DNA of 64,000 bases, from assembly GCF_000013865.1 (NCBI RefSeq), contig NC_007950.1, forward strand, positions 274,008 through 338,007. Reading direction: 5' to 3'. Within the stretch, counting starts at the first letter, position 1, and each line of letters opens with the position of its first letter. The notes below the pieces were generated by a model. It worked only from the letters and a program-made list of their open reading frames with translations, was not told the origin of the DNA and ran no database searches. Below are positions 46,353 through 55,070 of this stretch, piece by piece. The DNA comes from Polaromonas sp. JS666 (lineage in GTDB: Bacteria > Pseudomonadota > Gammaproteobacteria > Burkholderiales > Burkholderiaceae_C). The position numbers and the translations under genes are program-made.

Positions 46353-49300
46353 GCCAGCACAAGCTCAACAGCGCCGGCCGCCTGGCGAATCTCTTTGTCA
46401 CCTCCAAGCTGACCATTTTGTTCATGCTGGCTTGCATCCTGCTCGGGCTACTGGCCGTGACGCTGACCCCGCGCGAGGAAAATCCGCAGATCGTGGTGCC
46501 CGGCGCCCAGGTATGGGTGACACTGCCCGGCGCCTCCGCCGAGGAGGTGGAGGAACTGGTGATCCGCCCGCTGGAGGGCATCGTCAAGCAGATTGCCGGC
46601 GTTGATCACACGTATGCGACCGCCGTGAATTCGATGGGCGTGCTGATGGTGCAGTTCAAGGTCGGCGAGGACAAGGAAAAATCGCTGGTCAAACTCTACG
46701 ACCGGGTGCTGGGGCAGCGCGAGCGCCTGCCTGCGGGCGCGGGCGAGCCGCTGATTCGCAGCGTGGATGTGGACGACGTGCCCATTGTCACCGTCACGCT
46801 GGCCTCCGAGATCTACGACGATTACGCCCTGAAGCGTCTGGCCGACCGCCTGATGGAAGGACTGCGCAGCCTGGACAAGGTCTCTGCCATTTCCGTCAAG
46901 GGCGGGCGCGACCGGGAACTGCGCATCGAGCTGGACCCGCAGCGCCTGCAGGCCTTCGGCGTCACGCTGGACCAGGTGCATGCCACCCTGCGCGCAAGCA
47001 ATGTTGCCGCGCCCCTGGGAACGGTCGTGCAACAGGGCCAAAACCGCCAGGTGTTCCTGGACGGCTTTCTGAGCTCGGCGCAAGACCTCAAGCGCCTGAT
47101 CGTGGGCAGCCACGCCGGACGCCCGATTTACCTGGGAGATGTGGCGCAGGTGATCGACGGCCCGCCGCAAGAGCGCACGCACCTCAGCCGTCTCGCTTTC
47201 GGCCCGGCGGACGGGCGTTTTGGCAAGACGCAGCAGGCGGAGATGCCGGCCGTCACATTGGCAGTGGCCAAGAAAGCCGGTAGTAACGCCGTCTTTGTTG
47301 CCAACGATGTGCTTGAGCGCATCGAACGCATGAAGGCGCAATTCGTGCCGACGGGAGTCGAACTGGTCGTTACCCGCAACGATGGCCAGAAGGCGGATGC
47401 CGCCGTCAGCGGGCTGATTGAGCACCTGGGTATCGCGGTGCTGGCCGTGTTCCTGGTGACTGCCGCGTTCCTGGGACTGAAGGAAGCACTGATCGTGGGC
47501 GTGACCGTGCCGCTGATCCTGGCCCTGACCCTGGGCGCGGCCTATCTCTTTGGCCTGTCCATCAACCGGGTTTCGCTGTTCGCGCTCATCCTGTCGCTGG
47601 GGCTGCTGGTCGATGGCGCGATTGTCGTGATCGAAAACATCCACCGCAACTACAGCCGTCTTGGCAAGCAGGACAAACGGCTGGTCACGGTGCAGGCCAC
47701 CAACGAAATCGGCAACCCCACCAACCTGGCGACGCTGGCGGTCATGCTGGTGTTCGGCTCGCTGCTGGTGGTCAGCGGCATGCCGGGGCAGTATTTCTAC
47801 CCCGTCGCTTTCAACGTGCCGGTCGCCATGGCGGCCTCGCTGCTGGTGGCCTACGCGGTGGTGCCCTGGGCCGCCAACCGCTGGCTCAAGCTCGGTGAAG
47901 GGCACGATCTGGAAGACCACGATACCAAGGACCGCCTGCATCGTTTCTACCGTCATCTGATGTCGCCGCTGGTGGATCGCTCGCGCAGCCGCTGGCTTGC
48001 GTTCCTGTTGGCGGGATTGGCCATTGCCGTATCGCTGTTGCAACCGGCCTGGCAATTCGTGCGCCCGGCCGGTTTGGGTGGGCCGCAGTCCTGGTTCGGC
48101 GTCGAGCTGGCCATGATGCCCAAGGACGACAAGAACACCTTCAACATCACCCTGGACATGCCCGCGACCGCGCCGGTGGAGGCGACTGATCGGTTCGCGC
48201 GCGAAGTCGGTGCGCTGCTGCGCGAGAACGCCTACGTTCGCAACTACCAGAGCTGGATCGGCGAGGCCGGCGTGATCGACTTCAATGGCTTGCTGCGTGG
48301 TTCCGGCAATAAGCAAGGGCCACACGTCGCCGAGATCCGCGTCAACCTGCTGAACAAGGCTGATCGGAGTAAGACCTCGATCGCCATCGTGCGCGAATTG
48401 CGGCCCACACTGCAGGCTATGGCCGCGCGTTACCCCGGCAGTACGGTGCAGTTGGTCGAGGACCCGCCCGGGCCGCCGGTGCGCGCCACCGTGCTGGCCG
48501 AAATCTACGGCAAGGACTTGCAACAACTGCGCACGCTGTCCGCGCAGGTCAAGGCGGCCTTCCAGCAGACGCGCGACATGGTGGAGGTGACCGACTCCGA
48601 GGCCCAGGACGTCTACCAGTACCGCCTGACGGTGGACCGGGAAAAGGCCGCGCTGTCCGGGCTGAGCGTGGCCGAAGTAGCGGTCGCGCTGCGTCGGCTC
48701 ATCGACGGCGAGGAAATGGGTCGGGCCCGTATCGCTGGCGAGAAGAACCCCGTGCCCATCCGCTTGCAGATTCCCCGGCGCCACCAGATCGATCCCGCAC
48801 TGCTGGCACGCGTGTCCGTGACCAACCGGCAGGGCCAGCGGGTGCCGCTGTCCGAGGTGGTACAAGTCGTCCCCGGCGCAGTCGACCGAACGATTTCGCA
48901 CAAGGATGGCGAGCGCGTCACCTACGTCGGCGGCGAACTCGAATCCACCGCCCCCGTCTATGCCGTGCTCGACCTTGACCGGCGATTGGACGGCTTGCTG
49001 CTCGCCGATGGCAGCCGACTCACCACCGGCAACCTGCGCCTGAACCCGGTCGCGCCCGACACCCTGGAGGGCCCCCGCCTGCTATGGGACGGCGAACTGC
49101 GCATGACGCTGGATACCTACCGCGACATGCTGGGTGCGCTAGGCCTGGCGCTGACCTTCATCTTTCTGGTGCTGGTGGCCTACTACCAGTCCTTCAGCCT
49201 GCCGCTGGTCGCCATGGCGGCGATCCCGCTGGGGCTGGCGGGCATTTTTCCGGGGCACTGGCTCATGGGGCAGCCCTTCACGGCCACGTCCATGATCGGC

Positions 49301-49630
49301 ATCATTGCGCTGGCCGGGGTGGTGGTACGCAATTCGCTGCTCATCATCGATTTCGTGCTGGATTACCGGCGCCAGGGCATGGACTTGCGCGAGGCCATTC
49401 TCGAAGCCGGCGCGGTGCGCCTGCGGCCCATCCTGCTGACGGCACTGGCCATCATGCTGGGCAGCGCCGTGATGCTGTCCGACCCGGTGTTCGGCGGACT
49501 GGCGATCTCGCTGATCTTCGGCACATTGGCCTCCACCGCGCTCACCCTGGTCGTGGTGCCGCTGTTGCTGTATCTGCTGCTGCGCTACAAGGACCGGAAA
49601 GAAGCCATCATGGAAAAAGGAACCTTATGA
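46349..49630 (+). CDS. RND efflux inner-membrane permease
   Basis: This 1,093-residue RND permease has 12 membrane segments with two large periplasmic loops. N-terminal landmarks are LFVTSKLTILFMLACILLG and NPQIVVPGAQVWVTLPGASAEEVEELV. The proton-relay Asp lies in TM4 (LLVDGAIVVIENIHRNYSRL), and the second half includes AGVVVRNSLLIIDFVLDYRR and DPVFGGLAISLIFGTLAST. It starts inside the adaptor stop (ATGA). It is of the broad AcrB/MdtB-like group rather than a clear metal pump (no CzcA DDE signature seen). Given its operon it may export a lipid or lipophilic product. Confidence 0.95.
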   Translation: MSQHKLNSAGRLANLFVTSKLTILFMLACILLGLLAVTLTPREENPQIVVPGAQVWVTLPGASAEEVEELVIRPLEGIVKQIAGVDHTYATAVNSMGVLMVQFKVGEDKEKSLVKLYDRVLGQRERLPAGAGEPLIRSVDVDDVPIVTVTLASEIYDDYALKRLADRLMEGLRSLDKVSAISVKGGRDRELRIELDPQRLQAFGVTLDQVHATLRASNVAAPLGTVVQQGQNRQVFLDGFLSSAQDLKRLIVGSHAGRPIYLGDVAQVIDGPPQERTHLSRLAFGPADGRFGKTQQAEMPAVTLAVAKKAGSNAVFVANDVLERIERMKAQFVPTGVELVVTRNDGQKADAAVSGLIEHLGIAVLAVFLVTAAFLGLKEALIVGVTVPLILALTLGAAYLFGLSINRVSLFALILSLGLLVDGAIVVIENIHRNYSRLGKQDKRLVTVQATNEIGNPTNLATLAVMLVFGSLLVVSGMPGQYFYPVAFNVPVAMAASLLVAYAVVPWAANRWLKLGEGHDLEDHDTKDRLHRFYRHLMSPLVDRSRSRWLAFLLAGLAIAVSLLQPAWQFVRPAGLGGPQSWFGVELAMMPKDDKNTFNITLDMPATAPVEATDRFAREVGALLRENAYVRNYQSWIGEAGVIDFNGLLRGSGNKQGPHVAEIRVNLLNKADRSKTSIAIVRELRPTLQAMAARYPGSTVQLVEDPPGPPVRATVLAEIYGKDLQQLRTLSAQVKAAFQQTRDMVEVTDSEAQDVYQYRLTVDREKAALSGLSVAEVAVALRRLIDGEEMGRARIAGEKNPVPIRLQIPRRHQIDPALLARVSVTNRQGQRVPLSEVVQVVPGAVDRTISHKDGERVTYVGGELESTAPVYAVLDLDRRLDGLLLADGSRLTTGNLRLNPVAPDTLEGPRLLWDGELRMTLDTYRDMLGALGLALTFIFLVLVAYYQSFSLPLVAMAAIPLGLAGIFPGHWLMGQPFTATSMIGIIALAGVVVRNSLLIIDFVLDYRRQGMDLREAILEAGAVRLRPILLTALAIMLGSAVMLSDPVFGGLAISLIFGTLASTALTLVVVPLLLYLLLRYKDRKEAIMEKGTL

Positions 49631-50922
49631 ACCGCTCGATAAAAGTTCGCCGCCTGTTGCCGCTGGCGGCTCTGGCCGCTGCGCTGCTGGCCGGCAACGC
49701 CGCCGCTGAGTCCCTGCAACAGGCATGGGACACCGCGCTGACCGTTGACCGTGGGCTCAAAGCGTCACGTGAAAGCAGCGCCGCCGCTGCGAGTCTGCTG
49801 GAGGCGGCGAAATCCGCCCGTCTGCCCAATGTGGCGCTGGAGGCGGGCTATACCGCCCTCGGTGAGACACCGGCGGCCAAAGTTGATTTTTTTGGCCAGT
49901 CGCTGCAAATGCCGCTGGCGCAGAAGGGCAGCGCCGCCTACCGCGCCATGGCAACGCTGCCGCTCTACACCGGCGGGCGCATCACGCGCGGCATTGATGC
50001 CGCCACGGCGAGCCTGGACGCGGCGCGGCTGGGCGAAAGCGCCGACACCCAAAACCTCAAACTGCGCGTGGCGGATGCCTATGTCAACGTGCTGCGCGCC
50101 AGCCGCATGCTGAAGGTCACCGAGAGCCACGTCGCCAGCCTGCAGGCCCATGCACGGGATGTGGGCAACCTGCATGAGCAGGGCATGGTGGCCAAAAGCG
50201 ACCTGCTCTCGGTGCAGGTGGCCCTGGCCGATGCGCGCCAGCGCCACCTGCAGGTGGCCAATGGGCTGGATCTGGCGCGCGCCGCCTACAACCGCCTGCT
50301 GGGGCGGCCGCTGGAGCAGCCCGTCGCGCTCGACGACCTTTCGCCCGAGGCGACGCAAGAGCCGCTCCCCGCCCTGAGCGAGCGGGCACTGGCGCAGCGC
50401 AGCGAGCTGGCGGCACTGGCGCAACAGATTGAAGCGATGCGCCACCAGGCCGCCGCCGTGCGCGGCGAAACCGCCCCGCAGGTCGCGTTGTCCGGCGGCT
50501 ACGGCTACCAGGAGAACCGCTACCAGGTACACCCGGGGCAATGGATGATCACGCTGGGAGCCAAATGGAACCTGTTCGACGGTGGCGTGGTCGGCCACCG
50601 CGCCAACGCGGTTGAGCGCCAGGCCGCGGCATTGACGGAGCAACGCGACGAGCTGGCCTCCGTCATCGCCTTGCAGGTGCGCCAGACCTGGCTGGACGTG
50701 CAAGAGACCCGCAAGCGCCTCATCGTCACCCAGTCGGCCATCGCCCAGGCCGAGGAAAACCTGCTCGTGGCGCGCGACCGCTATGCCAACGGCCTGTCCA
50801 CCCATACCGAGGTGCTGGATGCCGAGACCTTGCGTACCGGCAGCGAGGGCAACCATGCCAATGCGCTGTCTGATGCCGCACTGGCGGGGTTGCGGCTCAA
50901 GCGCGCCACGGGCGAGCTCTGA
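49627..50922 (+). CDS. TolC-family outer-membrane efflux channel
   Basis: This 431-residue protein has a signal peptide (LLPLAALAAALLAGNAAA) and two OEP repeats (SLQQAWDTALTVDRGLKASRESSAAAASLLEAAKSARLPNVALEAGY; and KWNLFDGGVVGHRANAVERQ with LQVRQTWLDVQETRKRL). The ATG at 49627 overlaps the permease stop (ATGA); the open frame extends far upstream inside the permease, but that part is not real. It completes the tripartite pump. Confidence 0.94.
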   Translation: MNRSIKVRRLLPLAALAAALLAGNAAAESLQQAWDTALTVDRGLKASRESSAAAASLLEAAKSARLPNVALEAGYTALGETPAAKVDFFGQSLQMPLAQKGSAAYRAMATLPLYTGGRITRGIDAATASLDAARLGESADTQNLKLRVADAYVNVLRASRMLKVTESHVASLQAHARDVGNLHEQGMVAKSDLLSVQVALADARQRHLQVANGLDLARAAYNRLLGRPLEQPVALDDLSPEATQEPLPALSERALAQRSELAALAQQIEAMRHQAAAVRGETAPQVALSGGYGYQENRYQVHPGQWMITLGAKWNLFDGGVVGHRANAVERQAAALTEQRDELASVIALQVRQTWLDVQETRKRLIVTQSAIAQAEENLLVARDRYANGLSTHTEVLDAETLRTGSEGNHANALSDAALAGLRLKRATGEL

Positions 50923-50934
50923 ATTCGAGGACAC

Positions 50935-51247
50935 TGATGCCATCAAAACACCCCCAAAACGCCTGCTCGTTCCGGCGGCGGTGGCCTTGCTTGCTGTCAT
51001 GGGCCTCGCCGCCGGGTGGTGGCTGCTGCGCCAGCCGCCGCTGCCAGAAGGCCTGATCCAGGCCAACGGCCGCATCTAGGGCGATCATTACCTCGTCGCC
51101 GGCAAGATGCCGGGGCGCGTGGCCGAGCTCTTCGCCAGAGAAGGCGACGCGGTGCAAAAAGACCAGTTGCTGCTGCGGCTGGATGCCGCCCAGGTGGACG
51201 CCAGGGTGGTGCAGGCACGTCAGGCGGTGGTCGCGTTAGCGCATAGC
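50935..51247 (+). pseudogene. Broken second HlyD-type adaptor gene
   Basis: Frame 2 encodes a membrane anchor (KRLLVPAAVALLAVMGLAAGWWLL) and the start of a HlyD/EmrA-type adaptor (LIQANGRI-stop-GDHYLVAGKMPGRVAELFAREGDAVQKDQLLLRLDAAQVDARV). It carries an in-frame TAG at 51077-51079 and is cut off near 51240. It follows the TolC gene closely and once extended the operon. The remaining 51248-51477 stretch has no feature I can support. Confidence 0.75.
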
Positions 51248-51477
51248 CCATGATCAGTCTTCGCACCAAACCGTCGACTGCCAGGTGGTCATGATCACCC
51301 CTACAATTTGTAGTGTCAATGCCTCGCGGCACAACCGGTCACGATCAACAGGAATGCGCCGCGCTTCAAACACCTCAAGGAAAACCATGCCCACTTACCA
51401 CATCGAGATGATGGCAGCTTGCACTGCCGAAGCCCTACTCTAACTTTCATGCTTCGGAATGCGAAGCAGCCCGAGCC

Positions 51478-52986
51478 ATGAAAGTTCGTTCTTTCACGTT
51501 AATCCGTGCAGTTGATGAATCCAGGCGCCCAAGCAACACGGCAAAACACCCCTTGAGCACCCCTTCCACCCTTGACGAAATGCAGGCGCACTACGGCCCG
51601 CATTATCGCTGGCTCCTGCTGCTGTCGGTCATGGTGGGAACGATGGCGTCCATCATGTCCTCGACCATCGTCAACGTGGCCATTCCCGACTTAAGCCAGC
51701 ACTTCGCGCTCGGCCAGGACCGCGCCCAATGGGTCTCCTCCGGCTTTATGGTGGCGATGACGGCTTCCATGCTGACCACACCCTGGCTGCTGGCGCGTTA
51801 CGGCTACCGCCGCACTTATGTGGACACCATGGTCCTGCTGCTGGCTGGCGGCATCGTTGGCGGATTCTCCAGCAGCTTCGCCCTGGTGCTGTCTGCACGC
51901 GTGGCCGAAGGGCTGGCGGCCGGCGTGGTACAGCCGATTCCAGCCATCATCATCATGCGCGCCTTTGCACCGCACGAACAAGGGCGAGCCAGCGGCATCT
52001 TTGGCATGGGCGTGGTGCTGGCGCCCGCCATCGGACCCAGTATCGGCGGCGTGCTGGTCGATCTGTTTGGCTGGCGTTCGATTTTTTTCATGGTCGTGCC
52101 CTTTTGCCTGGCCTCGCTGTGGCTGGCCTACCGCAAAGGCGCGACGCTGGACTGGCGCGGCCTGCTGCTGGGCAGCGCCGGTACCTTGTGCCTGCTCAAC
52201 GGCATGGTGGCACTGCACGGCGGCGCACCGCTTGAAGCCGCCCTGCTGCTGGGCGCGGCCGTACTGGCGCTGGTCGTTTTTATTGTCTGGCAGCGGCGCC
52301 TGGCCAACACCGGCCGGGAACCCTTGATGAACCTGGCGCTGTTTGGCTACCGCCAGTTCGCCAGGGGCAGCATCGTCGCCTTTATTTACGGCACTGCGCT
52401 GTTTGGCTCGACCTACCTGCTGCCGGTTTACATGCAGCTGGGGCTGGGTTTGTCAGCCTCGTATGTCGGCAGCATCTTGTTGCCGTCCGGTTTTGTGCTG
52501 GCCGTCACAATTGCGCTGGTTGGCCGTCTGGCCGACCGCCATCCCACCTACCTGCTGGTCAGCATCGGACTGGCCTTGCTGGCCCTGTCTTTTGCCCTGA
52601 TGCTGACGGTGACCCTGAGCACCGGGATAGGGGTATTGGTGGCCTGGGCCATATTGGGGCGCATCGGGCTCGGTTTCATTTTGCCTTCGCTCAACCTCGG
52701 CTCGCTGCGGGCGCTGGGCAAAAACCTGATTTCGCAGGGCTCCAGCACGATCAGTTTTGTGCGCATGCTGGGCGGCGCGATTGGCGTCAGCCTGTGCGGC
52801 ATCGTGCTCGAATGGCGGCTGAGCGCGCATGGTGATTCGCTGGCGCAAACTACCAGCAGCCCGGCACGGCTTGCGGCCTTCAACGAGTCTTTCATGCTGC
52901 TGGCGGCACTGTGTGCGCTGGCGCTGGCGGCAGCATGGCAGGTTCGCGACGCCCCTGCGGCTGCACCCGGCAGTCCAAAAGGCTGA
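51478..52986 (+). CDS. MFS drug/solute exporter, DHA2 (EmrB-like)
   Basis: This 502-residue transporter has the DHA2 signature near TM1 (MVGTMASIMSSTIVNVAIPDLSQHF) and motif C in TM5 (GMGVVLAPAIGPSIGGVLVD); about 14 membrane segments are expected. The annotated ATG gives an N-terminal extension of about 35 residues; a start at 51580 (MQAHYGPHYRW) is also possible, and neither has a strong ribosome site. It is convergent with the ketone-degradation cluster and separated from it by a strong hairpin. It may export a substrate or intermediate of that pathway, but this is speculative. Confidence 0.92.
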   Translation: MKVRSFTLIRAVDESRRPSNTAKHPLSTPSTLDEMQAHYGPHYRWLLLLSVMVGTMASIMSSTIVNVAIPDLSQHFALGQDRAQWVSSGFMVAMTASMLTTPWLLARYGYRRTYVDTMVLLLAGGIVGGFSSSFALVLSARVAEGLAAGVVQPIPAIIIMRAFAPHEQGRASGIFGMGVVLAPAIGPSIGGVLVDLFGWRSIFFMVVPFCLASLWLAYRKGATLDWRGLLLGSAGTLCLLNGMVALHGGAPLEAALLLGAAVLALVVFIVWQRRLANTGREPLMNLALFGYRQFARGSIVAFIYGTALFGSTYLLPVYMQLGLGLSASYVGSILLPSGFVLAVTIALVGRLADRHPTYLLVSIGLALLALSFALMLTVTLSTGIGVLVAWAILGRIGLGFILPSLNLGSLRALGKNLISQGSSTISFVRMLGGAIGVSLCGIVLEWRLSAHGDSLAQTTSSPARLAAFNESFMLLAALCALALAAAWQVRDAPAAAPGSPKG

Positions 52987-53022
52987 GGCGCAAGCCATGT
53001 GCCAACGGCTTGCGCCTCAGCC
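52981..53022. terminator. Bidirectional hairpin between convergent genes
   Basis: GGCTGAGGCGCAAGCC and GGCTTGCGCCTCAGCC form a perfect 16-bp stem with a 10-base loop, starting inside the stop region of the MFS gene and ending 29 bases before the end of the convergent alcohol dehydrogenase gene. There is no strong T-tract, but stem strength and position indicate a shared terminator. Confidence 0.7.
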
Positions 53023-53051
53023 GGCCCGCACCCTCACCCGCTCCGGCGTCT

Positions 53052-54122
53052 TCAAGGCTGCAGCACCACGCGCCCAATAACCCGCCCGTGCGCCAGGTCG
53101 TCCAGCGCCTGGTTGACGCTGGCCATCGGCCGCAACTCCAGCGGAATCTGCGGCAGGTCCACCCGCTGCGCCAGCGCCACCAGCTCACGCAAGTCTTCCA
53201 GGCCGGCCACATAGGAGCCGGTGATCTGCAGCGACTTGATCGCGAACATGGGTAGCGGCATGCGGAACTCGCCGCCGAACAAGCCGACGATCACCACCTG
53301 CCCGGTGCGGCGCACCAGATTGACGGCCAGCGACGATGTGGACTCAGCGCCGACAAAATCCACCACGCCTGCGATGTCGTTGTTACAGGCCTTGCCGATG
53401 GTGCGCAGTGCGCCGGCTTCATTCGGGTCAAAAGCCAGCACGGCGCCGTAACGCAGGGCGGCTTCGCGCTTGGCCGGGTCGGGGTCGATGGCGACGATGC
53501 GGGCCTTGGAAGTGGCCGACAGCAGTGCCACTGCGGTCATGCCCACCCCGCCACAGCCGATGATGGCCACATGGTCCTCGGCCGTCATCGGGTTGAGCTT
53601 GCGGATGGCGCCGTAAGCCGTGATACCGGCGCAGGCAAAGGTGGCGGCACGGGCCGGCTCCAGCGTGCCGATCGGCACCAGGTAACGGCTGTGCGGCACG
53701 CGCACCATGTCCGCATAACCGCCCGGTAACTGGATGCCGAGATTGCGCGCGGCGCGCGGGCACAGGTGGTCGTCGCCGCGCAGGCACACGGCACACTGGC
53801 CGCAACCCAGCCAGGGGTAGACAATGACCTTGTCGCCCAGCGCCAAACCGGTGACCTCGGGCCCGATTTCCACCACCTCGCCGCCGATTTCATGACCCAT
53901 GGTCAGCGGCAGCGTGGCCCCGGCGCGCTCCAGCGAGGTGAGCTTGCCCCCGCCCATGTCAAAGCCTCCGGCCTGGATGTGCAGGTCGGAGTGGCACATG
54001 CCGCAGTGCGTGACACGGATGCTGACCTCGTGCCCGCTGGGCGCGGCCAGCTCGTCGGTGTGTTCGCTCAGGGCAGCGCCCCAAGTTGGAAAGGCCCAGC
54101 GATGGGCGCAGCGGTAATTCAT
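53052..54122 (-). CDS. Zinc-dependent alcohol dehydrogenase (6-hydroxyhexanoate type likely)
   Basis: This 356-residue medium-chain dehydrogenase has the catalytic zinc ligands in THCGMCHSDLH and MGHEIGGEVVEIG, the structural zinc cluster CGQCAVCLRGDDHLC and the Rossmann motif IIGCGGVGMTAVALL. The ATG at 54122 (MNYRCAHRW) is chosen for a GGAG seven bases upstream; longer starts at 54134 and 54200 are in frame. It is the last gene of the cluster and fits oxidation of the hydroxy acid released after lactone hydrolysis (ChnD-like role). Substrate assignment is by context. Confidence 0.88.
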   Translation of the reverse strand: MNYRCAHRWAFPTWGAALSEHTDELAAPSGHEVSIRVTHCGMCHSDLHIQAGGFDMGGGKLTSLERAGATLPLTMGHEIGGEVVEIGPEVTGLALGDKVIVYPWLGCGQCAVCLRGDDHLCPRAARNLGIQLPGGYADMVRVPHSRYLVPIGTLEPARAATFACAGITAYGAIRKLNPMTAEDHVAIIGCGGVGMTAVALLSATSKARIVAIDPDPAKREAALRYGAVLAFDPNEAGALRTIGKACNNDIAGVVDFVGAESTSSLAVNLVRRTGQVVIVGLFGGEFRMPLPMFAIKSLQITGSYVAGLEDLRELVALAQRVDLPQIPLELRPMASVNQALDDLAHGRVIGRVVLQP

Positions 54123-54236
54123 GTGGGTCTCCATTCGCCGTTTAAAACCGGCGAGTGTTGTGAATAACGATGTATGGCGCGGACGGCTTCGCACGGCCAA
54201 AGGGCGACCTGCTGGCTTGCACCAGCGTCTGCTCGC

Positions 54237-54989
54237 TCAGTTGGCGGTGTAACCGCCATCGACCACCAGCTCGGCGCCATGCACGAAGGACGATTCGTCC
54301 GACGCCAGGAACAGCACCGCCTGCGACACCTCGATCGGCTGGGCCGCCCGTCCGAGCAGGGTGGGGCCGAGCAGGGCCGGGCGAATGGCCGGATCGGCCA
54401 GCAAGTCCTTCGTCATCTCGGTCTCGATGACGCCCGGATGAACCGAGTTGACACGGATGTTGAAGGGCGCCAGGTCGACCGCGCAGGACTTGGTGAACAG
54501 GTGCACCGCCCCTTTGGAGGCCTCATAGGCGCTGGCGCCAGGGGCGCCAACCAGGCCGTAGATCGAGGAGATGTTGATGATGTTGCAGCCGCCGTTTTTC
54601 TGCATCAGCGGGATCACCGCCCGGGTGCCCAGGAAGAGGCCACGCACGTTGACGTTGAACACCCGATCCCATTCCTCGTTGGTGGTGTCTTGCACCGGTT
54701 TCAAGACCAGAATGCCGGCGTTATTGACCAGCACGTCGATGCGTCCGGCCTTCTCGATGATCTGGGCATAGGCGGCGCTCCAGTCGGCCTCCTGCGTCAC
54801 GTTGAGCGACAGAAAATCGGCCTTGCCCCCGGTTTTGCGAATGCCGTCCACCGTGGCCTGGCCCCCGGCGGCATCCATATCGCCGACGAACACCCAGGCG
54901 CCCTGGCTGGCCAGCAGCTCGCTGTGCGATTTGCCCATGCCCATGGCACCGCCGGTGACGAGAATGACTTTGTCTTGTACGCGTTTCAT
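54237..54989 (-). CDS. Short-chain dehydrogenase (cyclohexanol dehydrogenase-like)
   Basis: This 250-residue classical SDR has the cofactor motif TGGAMGMG, NNAG, the catalytic Ser in INISSIYGLVG and YxxxK in SAYEASKGAVH, ending HGAELVVDGGYTAN. An Asp after the second strand (VGDMDAAGG) suggests NAD+. AGGAG lies upstream of the ATG, directly behind a CAAG tandem repeat. In the cluster it most likely oxidises the cyclic alcohol to the ketone used by the adjacent monooxygenase. Confidence 0.92.
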   Translation of the reverse strand: MKRVQDKVILVTGGAMGMGKSHSELLASQGAWVFVGDMDAAGGQATVDGIRKTGGKADFLSLNVTQEADWSAAYAQIIEKAGRIDVLVNNAGILVLKPVQDTTNEEWDRVFNVNVRGLFLGTRAVIPLMQKNGGCNIINISSIYGLVGAPGASAYEASKGAVHLFTKSCAVDLAPFNIRVNSVHPGVIETEMTKDLLADPAIRPALLGPTLLGRAAQPIEVSQAVLFLASDESSFVHGAELVVDGGYTAN

Positions 54990-55003
54990 ATTGACTCCTG
55001 TAA

Positions 55004-55031
55004 CTTGCTTGCTTGCTTGCTTGCTTGCTTG
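55004..55031. repeat. Tetranucleotide tandem repeat (CTTG)7
   Basis: Seven uninterrupted CTTG units (CAAG on the transcribed strand) lie 15-42 bases upstream of the short-chain dehydrogenase start, just before its ribosome site, in the 81-bp gap after the monooxygenase. Such repeats can change copy number by slippage and alter spacing or mRNA structure. Confidence 0.95.
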
Positions 55032-55070
55032 GTTTGTTGGTGCTTGCCTGAACGTTGAACTGGCGTCGGC

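Noticed and set aside
46448..48901. 817-codon reverse open frame
   Set aside because: It is a high-GC shadow of the RND permease with His/Gln/Arg-rich low-complexity translation and no domain.
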